Shown one piece after another: positions 35,726-45,645 of a stretch of 64,000 bases of DNA (position 1 is the stretch's first letter; each line of letters begins with the position of its first letter). Where the stretch lies: contig NZ_JAFEVR010000004.1 of assembly GCF_017352375.1 (NCBI RefSeq), forward strand, positions 1,054,001 to 1,118,000, written 5' to 3'. Origin of the DNA: Mycolicibacterium sp. S2-37. GTDB taxonomy: Bacteria > Actinomycetota > Actinomycetes > Mycobacteriales > Mycobacteriaceae. The notes under the pieces were generated by a model. That model was not told where the DNA came from. It was given only the letters and a program-made list of their open reading frames with translations, and did no database searches. The translations under genes were made by a program, and so were the position numbers.

Positions 35726-38035
35726 TCACGGTCCGTTGGTGCCGACCTCTTCCACCGTGTCCTCCCGGGCCACCTGCGCACCGACGCGATCGATGGGAAC
35801 CGGGCGGCCGAACAGATGGCCCTGCGCGAAGCGGCAGCCCGCCGCCATCACCGTCTCCCGTTGGGCGTCGGATTCGATGCCCTCGGCGATGACGTCGAGC
35901 CCCAGCGCGTCACACAGCCCGATGACGGAGCGGTACAGCGTCACATCGCGGTTGGGGTCGGCGCCCACGGCGAGACCGCGGTCGAGCTTGATGATCTGCA
36001 CGGGCAACGCGTGCAGATAGGTCAGCGAGTTGTAGCCGGCGCCGAAGTCGTCGAGGGCAACCCGGATACCCGCTGCGTTGAGTTGCTGGATCTCGGCGGC
36101 CGCTTCGGCGAGATCGACGATCGGAACCGTCTCGGTGATCTCGACGACGAGTCGCTCCGGGGCCAGGTCGTGCCGAAGCAGCGCTTGCCGGACCTGCTCG
36201 GTGAACTCCCGATTGCCCAGACGGGCCGCGCCGACGTTGACGTGGACCGCAAGCTGCAAGCCGGCCTCGCGGACTTCGCGGCACGCGAGCTCCAGCACGA
36301 GCAGATCGAGGGTCGCGCCGAGGCCTGCGGCTTCGGCGCTGGCGACGAACGTCTCGGGCGGAATCTCCATGCCGTTGGGCGCCGTCCACCGCGCCAGGGC
36401 CTCCACCGCGATCGGCACCCCGTCGGCCAACCGGACGACCGGCTGGTAGACCAGCCGGAATCCGGACGGCGTTCCCCCGTCGGCCTGCCGGAGCGCCGTC
36501 GGGAAACTCGTGGTCGCGCCGGACGAGGGTTGGTAGACCACCGCGGTGTCCTTACCCGACCGCTTGCCTGCGTACATCGAGATGTCGGCCTGCCGCAGCA
36601 AGTCGTCGGATGTGGGCGCCGGTCCTTCCGTTGCCGGCCGGACCAGCCCCATGCTGGCCCGTACCCGCACCGCGGACCCGTGTACGGCGAACGGCTCGCG
36701 CAACGCCACGCGCAGCCGATCGGCGACCACCTCCGGCGGCTCGGTCACCCCGTCGATCAGGATCGCGAATTCGTCGCCGCCGATGCGGGCCAGCGTGTCG
36801 TTCTCACCCATGCATCGCTGCAACCGCTCACCGACCGCGCAGAGCAGGTCGTCACCTGCCGCGTGACCGAACCGGTCGTTGACCTCCTTGAAATCGTCGA
36901 GGTCGACGAAGATCAAAACGAACCGGCCGACCTCGATGGCCTCCTGGAGGCGCTCGGCGAACAGCAGCCGGTTCGGCAGACCGGTCAACGCATCGTGATT
37001 GACCTGATGGGCCAGCTTGCGTTGGGTCTGGAACAGGCGCAGCGTCAGCAGCCACTGCGCCCGCATCGCGACCACCTGCCGCGACGCGACCAGCAGGATC
37101 AGGGTGAGCGCCGCCAGCACCACCACCAGCTCGAGCACCTCGCCGACCAGGAGGTGGAAGGCGAACAGCACGGCGGTACCGAGAAACCCGCCGTACGGCA
37201 GGATCAGTTGCGCCCAGTCCATCGCGCGGTGGCTGCCGTCAGTGGCGCTTCTCGGCCGTGGCCGGAGATCGAGCACCGAAAAGGCGATCAGCAGCGGCCC
37301 GACGATGAATCCGACCCCAACCCACAGGTCCTGGTCCTCGATGTTCAGGCTGTGCAGGTAGGCGATCAACCGGTCGGACGCCGCGATCGCCACCACCCCG
37401 CACGTCAGGAGCAGACCGTTCGCCCGGTACGGCCGGTTGGGCCGGTAGACCATGGCCATCACGATGGCGACGACGACGACACCGGACTCAAGCAGCACAT
37501 AGGCGATTTGCACACTCTGATTCCCCGAGCGGGGCAGTGCGTCGGTGTCGTGGACGCCGAGCTCGGCGATCAATACGAAGATCGAGAACGACAGGATCGC
37601 CACCAGACCGTCGAGCACCAGTGTGACCACGTAGAGCCGGGTCGAACCCTCCAATCTGCCGATCACCCCCTGACCCGCCCGGGCCAGCAGCAGCAACGAG
37701 CCGAGCGCGAGCACCGGGAACAGGAAGTAGGCGACGACGCCGGCCGGCGGCTCGACAACGCCCGCCTCGCCGCCTCCGGCCCACCACAGGACCTCGCCGA
37801 GCAGCCAGCAGGCCAGCGCGCCGACGATGAGTAGTCGCCACCACCGCAGGATGCCGCTCATCCGCCGGGCCACCGCGAGGCCGCAGATCATGGCACCGAC
37901 GGTGATGACCACCTGGATGGCGTCCGCGATCCGCCCGGCGAGTACGTCGCCGTGGGGGCCGAGGGCGTTGACCGACCACAGCAGCAAAACGCCGCCGAAT
38001 ACGACGAGGCGCTGTTGATAGCCCCTGACCGCCAC
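35726..38035 (-). CDS. membrane-bound GGDEF-EAL protein (c-di-GMP synthesis/hydrolysis)
   Basis: A 769-residue protein: about nine to ten transmembrane helices in residues 1-320 with a MHYT-unlike, Pro-poor topology, GGDEF domain about 345-495 (HDALTGLPNRLLFAERLQEA; FVDLDDFKEVNDRFGHAAGD; RIGGDEFAIL) and EAL domain about 515-755 (AVEALARWTAPNG, LVVEITETVPIV, DDFGAGYNSLTYLHALPV, IIKLDRGL, IAEGIE). Both catalytic signatures are intact, so it may make and degrade c-di-GMP. The GTG at 38035 is the only reasonable start. It is located between ssrA and smpB, with no sign of co-regulation. Confidence 0.9.
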   Translation of the reverse strand: MAVRGYQQRLVVFGGVLLLWSVNALGPHGDVLAGRIADAIQVVITVGAMICGLAVARRMSGILRWWRLLIVGALACWLLGEVLWWAGGGEAGVVEPPAGVVAYFLFPVLALGSLLLLARAGQGVIGRLEGSTRLYVVTLVLDGLVAILSFSIFVLIAELGVHDTDALPRSGNQSVQIAYVLLESGVVVVAIVMAMVYRPNRPYRANGLLLTCGVVAIAASDRLIAYLHSLNIEDQDLWVGVGFIVGPLLIAFSVLDLRPRPRSATDGSHRAMDWAQLILPYGGFLGTAVLFAFHLLVGEVLELVVVLAALTLILLVASRQVVAMRAQWLLTLRLFQTQRKLAHQVNHDALTGLPNRLLFAERLQEAIEVGRFVLIFVDLDDFKEVNDRFGHAAGDDLLCAVGERLQRCMGENDTLARIGGDEFAILIDGVTEPPEVVADRLRVALREPFAVHGSAVRVRASMGLVRPATEGPAPTSDDLLRQADISMYAGKRSGKDTAVVYQPSSGATTSFPTALRQADGGTPSGFRLVYQPVVRLADGVPIAVEALARWTAPNGMEIPPETFVASAEAAGLGATLDLLVLELACREVREAGLQLAVHVNVGAARLGNREFTEQVRQALLRHDLAPERLVVEITETVPIVDLAEAAAEIQQLNAAGIRVALDDFGAGYNSLTYLHALPVQIIKLDRGLAVGADPNRDVTLYRSVIGLCDALGLDVIAEGIESDAQRETVMAAGCRFAQGHLFGRPVPIDRVGAQVAREDTVEEVGTNGP

Positions 38036-38130
38036 ACACCCCCTTTGGCAAACCGGACAAAATCCTATGGTGCCATGAATCCGGTGGCGGGCCGCTGTGA
38101 ATTGTCAGGGAGGTGCGCGTACAGCGAAAC

Positions 38131-38943
38131 TCAGCCGCCGGCGATCATCGCGACCGCAGCCAGCGCCAGCACCATGCCCGACGCCTGCCAGCGCGTGACC
38201 CGTTCACGCAACACGACGATCGCCAGCAGCACCGTGGCCGCTGGATACAGCGCCATCAGCACACCGGCCAACGACAGCAACGACGCCTGCAGAGCCAGCA
38301 GCATCGCGACATTGGCACCGGTGTCGAGCACCCCGGCCAGCACGGCCAGCCGCAGCGGCACCCCGGACGGCGCTCGGAGCTGACGGCGGGCGATGGCGAT
38401 AGCGATGACCAGTACCGTCGCCGCGATCCGCGCGAACACCAGCGGCCACAGCCCCGCATCGACCGGCGCCTGGGCGATGAGCACGAAGTTCAGCCCGAAC
38501 GCCACTCCCGCCCCGACCGTGAGCCAGGCCACGGTCGTGGTGAACCGGTGCGGCCGGACGTCCTCGTCGGTCGCCTCGCGGCTCACCAGCACCACCGCCA
38601 CCAGCGCGACCACGACGCCGACAGCGGCCAGCAAACCTGGGCGCTCCCCCAGCGCGAGCCCGACGCCCACCGGCAGCGCCGCCACGAGCACCGCCGTCAG
38701 CGGCGAGACCACGGAGATGGGTCCGGCGCCCAGCGCCGCGTAGAACCACCACACACCCAGACCCTGGGAGATGCCGCACAACGCGCCCCACATCACCGCG
38801 GGCGTGGAGATGTCACCGCCGATCACCACCGCGAGCCCGGCGAGCAACACCATCGCGATCGGATAGGACACCAGCACGACGTGCAGTGCGGCGGTGCGTC
38901 GGGCGGCGACACCGCCCACGAAATCGCTGACCCCGTAACCCAC
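38131..38943 (-). CDS. EamA-family (DMT) membrane transporter, start uncertain
   Basis: At least 270 residues with two five-helix EamA repeats (SQGLGVWWFYAALGAGPISV; LTAVLVAALPVGVGLALGER; FGLNFVLIAQAPVDAGLWPL; MALYPAATVLLAIVVLRERV). The coordinate 38943 is the first standard start codon, a GTG, but the hydrophobic stretch continues upstream in frame as [10 protein letters not shown], so the first helix would be truncated. The only candidate before it is a CTG at 38976 that overlaps the smpB stop as CTGA, which would be a non-standard, translationally coupled start. Substrate unknown; the fold suggests export of small metabolites. Confidence 0.78.
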   Translation of the reverse strand: MGYGVSDFVGGVAARRTAALHVVLVSYPIAMVLLAGLAVVIGGDISTPAVMWGALCGISQGLGVWWFYAALGAGPISVVSPLTAVLVAALPVGVGLALGERPGLLAAVGVVVALVAVVLVSREATDEDVRPHRFTTTVAWLTVGAGVAFGLNFVLIAQAPVDAGLWPLVFARIAATVLVIAIAIARRQLRAPSGVPLRLAVLAGVLDTGANVAMLLALQASLLSLAGVLMALYPAATVLLAIVVLRERVTRWQASGMVLALAAVAMIAGG

Positions 38944-38972
38944 CGCGGAAGCCAGCGCGAACAGGACTCCGA

Positions 38973-39467
38973 TCAGGACATGCCCTTGGCGCGGCGGCCG
39001 AGCTCGCGGACGACCTCGCGCTGCGCATCGCGGCGCGCCAGATCCTGACGCTTGTCGTGGGCCTGCTTACCGCGGGCCAACGCCAGTTCCACCTTCACCT
39101 TGCCGTCAGTGAAATACATCGACAGCGGCACCAGGGTCAGGTTGCCGTCGCGGATCTTGCCGACGAGTTGATCGATCTGTTTGCGATGCAGCAGCAACTT
39201 GCGGTTGCGCCGCGGCGCGTGATTGGTCCAGGAGCCGTGGTGATACTCCGGGATGTGGAGATTGCGCAGCCAGATCTCGCCGTCGTCGACGGTGGCGAAC
39301 GCGTCGGCCAGCGACGCCTGCCCGTCGCGCAGACTCTTGACCTCGGTACCGACGAGCGCGATGCCGGCCTCGTAGGTGTCCAGGATCGCGTAGTTGTGGC
39401 GGGCTCTGCGGTTGCTCGCGACCACCTGATTGTTGCGGTCCTTCGCCGCACCGGCCTTTTTCGCCAC
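38973..39467 (-). CDS. smpB: SmpB, tmRNA-binding protein
   Basis: A 164-residue beta-barrel protein that binds the tRNA-like part of tmRNA and brings it to stalled ribosomes. Typical pieces: [60 protein letters not shown] and a basic C-terminal tail ending RRAKGMS that reads the empty mRNA channel. The start lies 3 nt after the stop of ftsX, so it is part of a prfB-to-smpB transcript in the order prfB, mscS, proline-rich protein, ftsE, ftsX, smpB, as in M. tuberculosis Rv3105c-Rv3100c. Confidence 0.96.
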   Translation of the reverse strand: MAKKAGAAKDRNNQVVASNRRARHNYAILDTYEAGIALVGTEVKSLRDGQASLADAFATVDDGEIWLRNLHIPEYHHGSWTNHAPRRNRKLLLHRKQIDQLVGKIRDGNLTLVPLSMYFTDGKVKVELALARGKQAHDKRQDLARRDAQREVVRELGRRAKGMS

Positions 39468-39470
39468 GAC

Positions 39471-40367
39471 CTACCTTCGCACGTAGAGCCGCAGCGTGAC
39501 GTAAGCCGTGAGGCCCGACATCGCCAGCCCGAGGAACAGCATCCATGGCGCGCAGTAGTACACGACGTCCCTGAAGTCGACCTGGGCGATGAGATTGGCT
39601 TGATAGAACTGGTCGAGTGCGTTCTCCAGGAACAACGCCCGCACCAGGATCAGCCCGACGATCGCGAGAACCACGCCGATGAACGCGGCGAGCATCGCTT
39701 CGACCAGGAACGGCAACTGCGTGTACCAGCGGCTCGCGCCCACCAATCGCATGATGCCGATTTCGGTGCGCCGGGTGTAGGCCGCCACTTGGACCATGTT
39801 GGCGATCAGCAGGATCGCACCGACCGCCTGCACCAGCGCAATGGCGAACGCCGCGTTGCTGATCCCGTCGAGCACCGCGAATAATCGGTCGATCAGATCC
39901 TTCTGGTTGAGCACATTGAGCACGCCCGGTTGCCCGACCATCGCCTCGTCGAAGCTTTGATGCTGTTCGGGGTCGTTCAGCTTCACGACGAACGACGCCG
40001 GGAAAGCATCCTTACCCGCGACGTCGCGGTACTGCGGAAACTTCGCGATGGCGTCGTCGTAGGCCTGGTCGCGGTTGAGGAAGCGCACCGACGCCACGTC
40101 GTTGCGGTCCTCGATCTGCGCGCGCAGCGCCTTGCACGGATCCGCGTCACAGGTCGGATCGCCCGATGACACCTCGGGGGTGAGAAACACCTGGCTCTCC
40201 ACCCGGTCGAGATAGATGGCCCGCGACTGATCGGCGAGGCGGATGACCAGCAGTCCGCCGCCGAACAGGCCGATGGAGATGGCGGTGGTGAGGATCATCG
40301 CCACGGTCATGGTGACGTTGCGACGAAGTCCGGTCAGGACCTCGTTGATCAGGAACCCAAAACGCAC
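39471..40367 (-). CDS. ftsX: FtsX, cell-division ABC-transporter-like membrane subunit
   Basis: A 298-residue protein with four helices and a large extracellular loop after the first. [20 protein letters not shown] starts it; the loop holds [20 protein letters not shown] with two Cys expected to form the disulfide of mycobacterial FtsX, and the C-terminal half has [20 protein letters not shown] and three helices. FtsEX works mechanically, activating a peptidoglycan hydrolase (RipC in mycobacteria) during division. Its start is adjacent to the stop of ftsE (no spacer), and smpB follows. Confidence 0.95.
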   Translation of the reverse strand: MRFGFLINEVLTGLRRNVTMTVAMILTTAISIGLFGGGLLVIRLADQSRAIYLDRVESQVFLTPEVSSGDPTCDADPCKALRAQIEDRNDVASVRFLNRDQAYDDAIAKFPQYRDVAGKDAFPASFVVKLNDPEQHQSFDEAMVGQPGVLNVLNQKDLIDRLFAVLDGISNAAFAIALVQAVGAILLIANMVQVAAYTRRTEIGIMRLVGASRWYTQLPFLVEAMLAAFIGVVLAIVGLILVRALFLENALDQFYQANLIAQVDFRDVVYYCAPWMLFLGLAMSGLTAYVTLRLYVRR

Positions 40368-41057
40368 TTAGCGATCCATTCCGTAGATGCCGCGCTGCTC
40401 GTCCCGGACCAGTCGGCCCAGTTCCAGTTCGAGGACGCGTTGGCGCATCGAATCGACGATGTGATGGTCGTGGGTGGCCATCAGCACGGTCGTTCCGGTG
40501 CGGTTGATGCGTTCCAGCAGGTCCATGATGTCCTTGCTCGTCTCCGGGTCGAGGTTGCCGGTCGGCTCGTCGGCCAGCAACACCAGCGGCCGGTTGACGA
40601 ACGCCCGGGCGATCGCGACGCGCTGCTGCTCACCGCCGGACAGTTCGGCGGGCAGCCGATTGGCCTTGCCGGACAGCCCCACCATCTCCAGGACGTCGGG
40701 CACCACCCGGTTGATCACCTCCGAACGCTTCCCGATGACCTCGAGCGCGAAGGCGACGTTCTCGAACACCGTCTTCTGTTGCAACAGCCGGAAATCCTGG
40801 AAGACGCAGCCGATCACCTGCCGCAGGCCGGGGATGTGCCGTCCGGGCAGCTTGTTGACGTGGAACTTCGAGACCCGGATGTCGCCTTTGGTCGGCGAGT
40901 CCTCGGCCAGCAGCAGACGCATGAACGTCGACTTGCCCGAGCCGGACGGCCCGATGAGGAACACGAACTCACCCTTGTCGATCTTGAGCGACACATTGTC
41001 CAGCGCGGGGCGCGCCGAGGACTTGTACTGCTTGGTCACGCGGTCGAGGGTGATCAT
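40368..41057 (-). CDS. ftsE: FtsE, cell-division ATPase
   Basis: A 229-residue ABC ATPase: Walker [12 protein letters not shown]-loop CVFQDF, signature [14 protein letters not shown], Walker [14 protein letters not shown] and the H-loop [10 protein letters not shown]. It drives FtsX. The ATG at 41057 ([14 protein letters not shown]) equals the usual 229-residue mycobacterial length; a GTG directly before it (41060) would add one residue. FtsX begins right after its stop. Confidence 0.96.
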   Translation of the reverse strand: MITLDRVTKQYKSSARPALDNVSLKIDKGEFVFLIGPSGSGKSTFMRLLLAEDSPTKGDIRVSKFHVNKLPGRHIPGLRQVIGCVFQDFRLLQQKTVFENVAFALEVIGKRSEVINRVVPDVLEMVGLSGKANRLPAELSGGEQQRVAIARAFVNRPLVLLADEPTGNLDPETSKDIMDLLERINRTGTTVLMATHDHHIVDSMRQRVLELELGRLVRDEQRGIYGMDR

Positions 41058-41097
41058 CACGGCACGCCAGTGTAGCGGTGGACGGGTGCGGGCCCCG

Positions 41098-41607
41098 TTA
41101 CCCCGGCAGCCCGGGCAGACCCGGGAACAGTGCGGGTGGCGGCGCCGTCGTCGGTGTCGGCGGCTGCGGCGCGGTGACGGTCTGCGGCGGCAGCAAACCC
41201 GGACCGTCGGGATCGATGACCGTGGTCGTCGGCGGCGGCGACTCCGGTGACGTCGGAGACGTGGGCGACGTCGGGCTCGTCGTCGGCGTGGTCGTGGTGG
41301 GCGGCGTCGTCCTGGTGGTGGTCGGTGTCGTCGTGGTGGGCCGGCGGGTCTGGGTCGGCTCCTGCACCTGGGTGCGCGGCACCCAGGTGTAGTCCGGATC
41401 GGGCACGAATCCGGGCGGCACCATCTGCTGGTTCGCGGGCTGCGGCGGGGTGGGTTCCGGGGCGAAGGTCTGCTGTACCCAGGCCAGCGCGAAGAACAGA
41501 ACGATCAGACCGGCGGTCGAGGTGCGGACCCGGCCGCCGAACAGATAGGTCGGCCATCCGCGGCCGACCGCCTTGAGGTCACTGGGCCGGACGTCGCGCA
41601 TCCTCAC
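41098..41607 (-). CDS. proline/threonine-rich membrane protein (Rv3103c-like)
   Basis: A 169-residue protein with one membrane helix ([18 protein letters not shown]) near residues 32-49 and a long extracytoplasmic Pro/Thr/Ser tail ([20 protein letters not shown] and similar), ending [12 protein letters not shown]. The GTG at 41607 overlaps the TGA of the mscS gene and has GGAGG 7 nt upstream; an in-frame ATG at 41601 is less well placed. The same small protein sits between ftsE and the MscS gene in M. tuberculosis (Rv3103c); its function is unknown, but the tail suggests it spans or decorates the cell wall. Confidence 0.82.
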   Translation of the reverse strand: MRMRDVRPSDLKAVGRGWPTYLFGGRVRTSTAGLIVLFFALAWVQQTFAPEPTPPQPANQQMVPPGFVPDPDYTWVPRTQVQEPTQTRRPTTTTPTTTRTTPPTTTTPTTSPTSPTSPTSPESPPPTTTVIDPDGPGLLPPQTVTAPQPPTPTTAPPPALFPGLPGLPG

Positions 41608-42584
41608 TTCTTGTCCTCCGGCGGGCCCTGAGTCTCTTCCTCAGCGCCGCCCGCCGTCGCCGGGTGCACGATCGCACCGACCAACGGTGTCGCACCGTCT
41701 GCCGGTGACACCACGCCGGCCCGGCGCAGCGCCGCGACGACCAGGACGCGCAGCTGCCGGCCGACCTCGAACTGCTTGCCGGGCAGCGTGCGCGCCACCA
41801 TCCGCAGGTTGACCGTGTCGAGCTCGATGCTCTCCACGCCCATCATCTGGGGCGCATCGAGCAGCAGGTCGCGCAGTCGCCCCTCCTCCATCGCCCGCTC
41901 GGCCACCGAGTGCAGCAGATCGTTGACCTGGTTGAGGTCGGCGGACGTGGGCACCGGGATGTCGATGACGGCGCGCGCCCAGTCCTTCGAGAGATTGACC
42001 GTCTTGACGATCTGACCGTTGGGGATGGTCAGCATCTCCCCTTCAGCCGACCGCATCCTGGTGACGCGCAGCGTGACGTCTTCGACGGTGCCCTCGGCAG
42101 GCATCGCGATGCCGGTGACGGTGAGCGAGACGAGGTCGCCGAAGCCGTATTGCTTCTCGGTGATGATGAAGAAACCCGCCAGCAGGTCCTGCACCAGGCG
42201 CTGCGCGCCGAAACCCAACGCGGCGCCGAGCACGGCGGCGGGGGCGACCAGCGAGCCGATGGGAATGGCCAGCACGTCGGTGATCTCGACGGCCACCACG
42301 ACGAACAGGATGGCGATGGACACCCAGGAGATCACCGAGGCGACGGCTTGGCGGTGCTTGGCGCTTTCGCTGCGCACCAGCTGGTCGGACTCCTGATACT
42401 CCGCGTCGATGCGGCGGCTGATGCGCTGCGCCACCCAGTTGATGAACCGGGCCAGCAGCAGGCCCCCGATCAGCAGCAGGGCGATCCGGATACCGCTGGT
42501 GAGCAGCCACTCGCCGAACTGGCCGCGCCAGAAGCCGGTCCACCGTTCCGACACCGAAAGTGCCAGCAACGTGCTATTCGTCAT
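41604..42584 (-). CDS. MscS-type mechanosensitive channel-like protein
   Basis: A 326-residue protein with an N-terminal helix, further helices at about residues 70-135 and an MscS core. [20 protein letters not shown], the Gly/Ala-rich pore helix, is followed by [20 protein letters not shown] and a cytoplasmic beta domain with [20 protein letters not shown]. Such channels open under membrane tension and release solutes. It matches the position of Rv3104c. It overlaps the 3' end of prfB by 11 bp and the next gene by GTGA; the C-terminal tail is acidic ([12 protein letters not shown]). Confidence 0.88.
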   Translation of the reverse strand: MTNSTLLALSVSERWTGFWRGQFGEWLLTSGIRIALLLIGGLLLARFINWVAQRISRRIDAEYQESDQLVRSESAKHRQAVASVISWVSIAILFVVVAVEITDVLAIPIGSLVAPAAVLGAALGFGAQRLVQDLLAGFFIITEKQYGFGDLVSLTVTGIAMPAEGTVEDVTLRVTRMRSAEGEMLTIPNGQIVKTVNLSKDWARAVIDIPVPTSADLNQVNDLLHSVAERAMEEGRLRDLLLDAPQMMGVESIELDTVNLRMVARTLPGKQFEVGRQLRVLVVAALRRAGVVSPADGATPLVGAIVHPATAGGAEEETQGPPEDKK

Positions 42585-43680
42585 CGCGCCTGTTACGCCA
42601 GCGGATACCCGCTTCGAGGAATCCGTCGATGTCGCCGTCGAGCACCGAGGCCGGGTTGCCGACCTCGTACTCGGTGCGCAGGTCTTTCACCATCTGATAC
42701 GGGTGCAGGACGTAGGACCGCATTTGGTTGCCCCACGAGCTGCCGCCGTCTCCCTTCAGGGCGTCGAGCTCGGCACGCTCTTCTAAGCGCTTGCGTTCCA
42801 ACAACTTAGCCTGAAGCACCCGCATCGCGGAGACCTTGTTCTGCAGCTGCGACTTCTCGTTCTGGCAGGTGACCACGATCCCGGTCGGGATGTGGGTCAA
42901 CCGAACCGCGGAGTCGGTGGTGTTGACCGACTGCCCGCCGGGCCCACTCGAGCGGTAGACGTCGACCCGCACGTCGCCCTCGGGGATGTCGATGTGGTCG
43001 GTGGTCTCGGTGACCGGCAGCACCTCGACGTCGGCGAACGACGTCTGGCGGCGCCCCTGGTTGTCGAAGGGGCTGATGCGGACCAGGCGGTGGGTGCCCT
43101 GCTCGACCGACAGTGTCCCGTAGGCGAACGGCGCGTGCACCGCGAAGGTCGCGCTCTTGATCCCCGCTTCTTCGGCGTAGGACGTGTCGAAAACCTCGAC
43201 CGGGTACTTGTGCTGTTCGGCCCAGCGGATGTACATCCGCATCAGCATCTCGGCCCAGTCGGCGGCGTCGACGCCGCCCGCACCCGACCGGATCGTCACG
43301 ACCGCCTCGCGCTCGTCGTACTCACCGGACAGCAGCGTGCGGACCTCCATGGCCTCGATGTCCTCGCGCAGCTTGTGGAGTTCGGCGTCGGCCTCGGCCA
43401 CCTCGTCGGCGCCACCGGCTTCGGCGGCGAGTTCGTAGAGCACCGGCAGGTCTTCGACGCGCTGACGCAGTTCTTCGACGCGACGCAGTTCGCCCTGGGC
43501 GTGCGACAGCTCGCTGGTCACCTTCTGGGCGCGCGACTGGTCGTCCCAGAGGTTGGGATCGGAGGCGTCCTGCTCGAGCTTGGCGATCCTGTCGCGCAGA
43601 CCGTCGACGTCGAGCACGCGCTCCACCGTCGTCAAGGTGGTGTCGAGTGCGGCGATGTCAGCTTGTCGGTCGGGATCCAC
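42574..43680 (-). CDS. prfB: peptide chain release factor 2
   Basis: A 368-residue class-I release factor reading UAA and UGA. The anticodon-like tripeptide SPF ([18 protein letters not shown]) and the peptidyl-hydrolysis motif GGQ ([20 protein letters not shown]) are both present, and the N-terminal helical domain is complete. The reading frame is uninterrupted from the GTG at 43680, so there is no programmed +1 frameshift of the sort that regulates E. coli prfB. It is the promoter-proximal gene of the prfB-mscS-Rv3103-ftsE-ftsX-smpB run and is divergent from fprA. Confidence 0.96.
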   Translation of the reverse strand: MDPDRQADIAALDTTLTTVERVLDVDGLRDRIAKLEQDASDPNLWDDQSRAQKVTSELSHAQGELRRVEELRQRVEDLPVLYELAAEAGGADEVAEADAELHKLREDIEAMEVRTLLSGEYDEREAVVTIRSGAGGVDAADWAEMLMRMYIRWAEQHKYPVEVFDTSYAEEAGIKSATFAVHAPFAYGTLSVEQGTHRLVRISPFDNQGRRQTSFADVEVLPVTETTDHIDIPEGDVRVDVYRSSGPGGQSVNTTDSAVRLTHIPTGIVVTCQNEKSQLQNKVSAMRVLQAKLLERKRLEERAELDALKGDGGSSWGNQMRSYVLHPYQMVKDLRTEYEVGNPASVLDGDIDGFLEAGIRWRNRRDDE

Positions 43681-43860
43681 GAGGATCCAGGTTACCGGCC
43701 GGGGTGTCGGCCACTGCCCGGCCGCCCGCCGGTTCCAGCGAGTTCCTCGCGACTTCCGGCGAGCGAGGCGCCCCCGCGTTTAGAGTCGGAAAGGTAACCA
43801 GCCGGACGACTCGCGACAGCCCCCAGCGCGCGTCCGGGCAGTGACAGGAGGCACTTTCAC

Positions 43861-45249
43861 ATGCCCCAAGAGCGCCCCTACTACGTGGCGATCGTCGGAT
43901 CCGGCCCGTCCGGCTACTTCGCCGCGGCGTCGTTGCTGAAGGCCGCCGATGAGCGGGACGGCGCGGATCCGCCGCGCGACGTCCGGGTCGACATGCTGGA
44001 GATGCTGCCCACCCCGTGGGGTCTGGTGCGCTCGGGTGTCGCGCCGGACCATCCGAAGATCAAGTCGATCAGCGCGCAGTTCGACAAGACGTCGAGCGAT
44101 CCGCGTTTCCGGTTCTTCGGCAACATCGCGGTCGGCGAACACGTGCAGGCCGCCGAGCTGGCGGAGAGGTACGACGCGGTGGTCTACGCGGTCGGCGCCC
44201 AGTCCGACCGGGCCCTGGGCATCCCGGGCGAGGATCTGGACGGCAGCGTCGCCGCAGTGGATTTCGTCGGCTGGTACAACGCCCACCCGCACTTCGCGCA
44301 GATCACGCCCGATCTGTCCGGCTCCAGGGCGGTGGTGATCGGCAACGGCAACGTCGCCCTCGACGTCGCCCGCATCCTCATCACCGACCCGGACGCACTG
44401 TCGCGCACCGACATCGCCGACCACGCCCTGCAGTCCCTGCGGCCCTGCGGTGTCGAGGAGGTGGTGATCGTGGGCAGACGCGGTCCGCTGCAGGCCACCT
44501 TCACCACCTTGGAGCTGCGCGAACTCGGCGCCCTCGAGGGACTCGATGACGTCGACGTGATCGTCGACCCGGCCGACCTCGCCGGTATCACCGACGAGGA
44601 CCTCGACGCCGCGGGTAAGACGGTGAAGAACAACGTCAAGGTGCTGCGCGGTTACGCCGAGCGCACCCCGCGGGGTGCCCGTCGCCGCATCGTGTTCCGA
44701 TTCCGGACCTCGCCGATCGAGATCCGGGGCGACGGTCGCGTCGAGTCGATCGTCCTGGGCACCAATGAACTGGTGACCGACCCCAACGGTCGGATCGTCG
44801 CCAAGGACACCGGAGCGCGCGAAGAACTGCCGGCCCAGCTGGTGGTCCGCGCGGTCGGATACCGCGGCGTCGAGACTCCCGGCCTGCCGTTCGACGAGCG
44901 CAGCGGCACCATCCCGCACACCGACGGTCACGTCGAAGGCAGCCACAACGAATACGTCGTCGGCTGGATCAAACGCGGACCGTCGGGAGTGATCGGCAGC
45001 AACAAGAAGGACTCGCAGGCCACCGTCGACCGGTTGCTCGCCGATCTCGCCGGCAGCGAGCTCGCCGATTTCGGCGCCGATCACGCCGAGAAAGTCGTCG
45101 AGTGGCTGCTGTCGCGCCAGCCCAAACTGGTCACCGACGACCACTGGCGCGCCATCGACGAGCACGAGCGGACCGCCGGCGAGGGCTCCGGGCGGCCCCG
45201 GGTGAAGCTGACCAGCGTGGACGAGCTGCTGCGCATCGGCCACGGCTGA
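43861..45249 (+). CDS. fprA: FprA, NADPH-ferredoxin/adrenodoxin reductase-like
   Basis: A 462-residue flavoprotein that transfers electrons from NADPH to ferredoxins for P450 and other systems. It is of the adrenodoxin-reductase type: FAD site VAIVGSGPSGYFAAASL, the segment LPTPWGLVRSGVAPDHPKIK, and NADPH site VVIGNGNVALDVARILITDP, ending in GWIKRGPSGVIGSNKKDSQA. A strong GGAGG site sits 10 nt upstream of the ATG. It is divergent from prfB, as Rv3106 is from Rv3105c. Confidence 0.96.
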   Translation: MPQERPYYVAIVGSGPSGYFAAASLLKAADERDGADPPRDVRVDMLEMLPTPWGLVRSGVAPDHPKIKSISAQFDKTSSDPRFRFFGNIAVGEHVQAAELAERYDAVVYAVGAQSDRALGIPGEDLDGSVAAVDFVGWYNAHPHFAQITPDLSGSRAVVIGNGNVALDVARILITDPDALSRTDIADHALQSLRPCGVEEVVIVGRRGPLQATFTTLELRELGALEGLDDVDVIVDPADLAGITDEDLDAAGKTVKNNVKVLRGYAERTPRGARRRIVFRFRTSPIEIRGDGRVESIVLGTNELVTDPNGRIVAKDTGAREELPAQLVVRAVGYRGVETPGLPFDERSGTIPHTDGHVEGSHNEYVVGWIKRGPSGVIGSNKKDSQATVDRLLADLAGSELADFGADHAEKVVEWLLSRQPKLVTDDHWRAIDEHERTAGEGSGRPRVKLTSVDELLRIGHG

Positions 45250-45262
45250 ATCGCGCGGGTTT

Positions 45263-45622
45263 CTAGAGTTGCTCCGGCGTTCCGGGCGGCATCGGCGGAG
45301 GTGCGGCCGGCGCGAAGTTCCAGTTGTCTGCGTTCTTCGCCGAGTAGACGACAGGGAACAGCGCGCCCATGGCGGGCCAGTCGTTCACGTCGACCGCCAT
45401 GCGCTGGTAGACGACATGTTCGTTGACGTTCGGGCCGTTGATCACGCCGCTGATGGTGACGAACTGCTCACCGGTCACCCCTTCGGGACGGGGGCTGACA
45501 CCGGTCACCAGCAGGGTGCCCTCCAGGGCGTCACCGCCGATCCCGCGGCGGCGCCGGATCCACGGCGCGGCCAGTAGCACCAGTGCACCGACGATCAACA
45601 GCAGCACGAGGAATTCCCACAC
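45263..45622 (-). CDS. small membrane-anchored protein, 119 residues
   Basis: A 119-residue protein with one N-terminal helix ([18 protein letters not shown]) followed by basic residues, then a beta-rich segment ([53 protein letters not shown]) and a Pro-rich end. The GTG start at 45622 follows TACCAT by exactly 6 nt (leaderless). It is divergent from hisN by 23 bp between start codons. I recognise it as a mycobacterial protein of unknown function. Confidence 0.75.
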   Translation of the reverse strand: MWEFLVLLLIVGALVLLAAPWIRRRRGIGGDALEGTLLVTGVSPRPEGVTGEQFVTISGVINGPNVNEHVVYQRMAVDVNDWPAMGALFPVVYSAKNADNWNFAPAAPPPMPPGTPEQL

Positions 45623-45628
45623 ACCGCC

Positions 45629-45634
45629 ATGGTA
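45629..45634 (-). promoter_or_regulatory. -10 element of a leaderless promoter (small membrane protein gene)
   Basis: Reverse-strand TACCAT ends 6 nt (GGCGGT) before the GTG at 45622. It overlaps the TAGGAC that could serve the divergent hisN gene, so the two promoters are interleaved. Confidence 0.45.
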
Positions 45635-45645
45635 GGACTGCTGGC

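Noticed and set aside
35816..37834. 672-codon forward ORF
   Set aside because: Antisense shadow of the GGDEF-EAL gene; composition rich in Arg, His, Gln and Asp with no domain.
43600..43680. programmed frameshift in prfB
   Set aside because: The frame is continuous from the GTG; there is no internal in-frame UGA.
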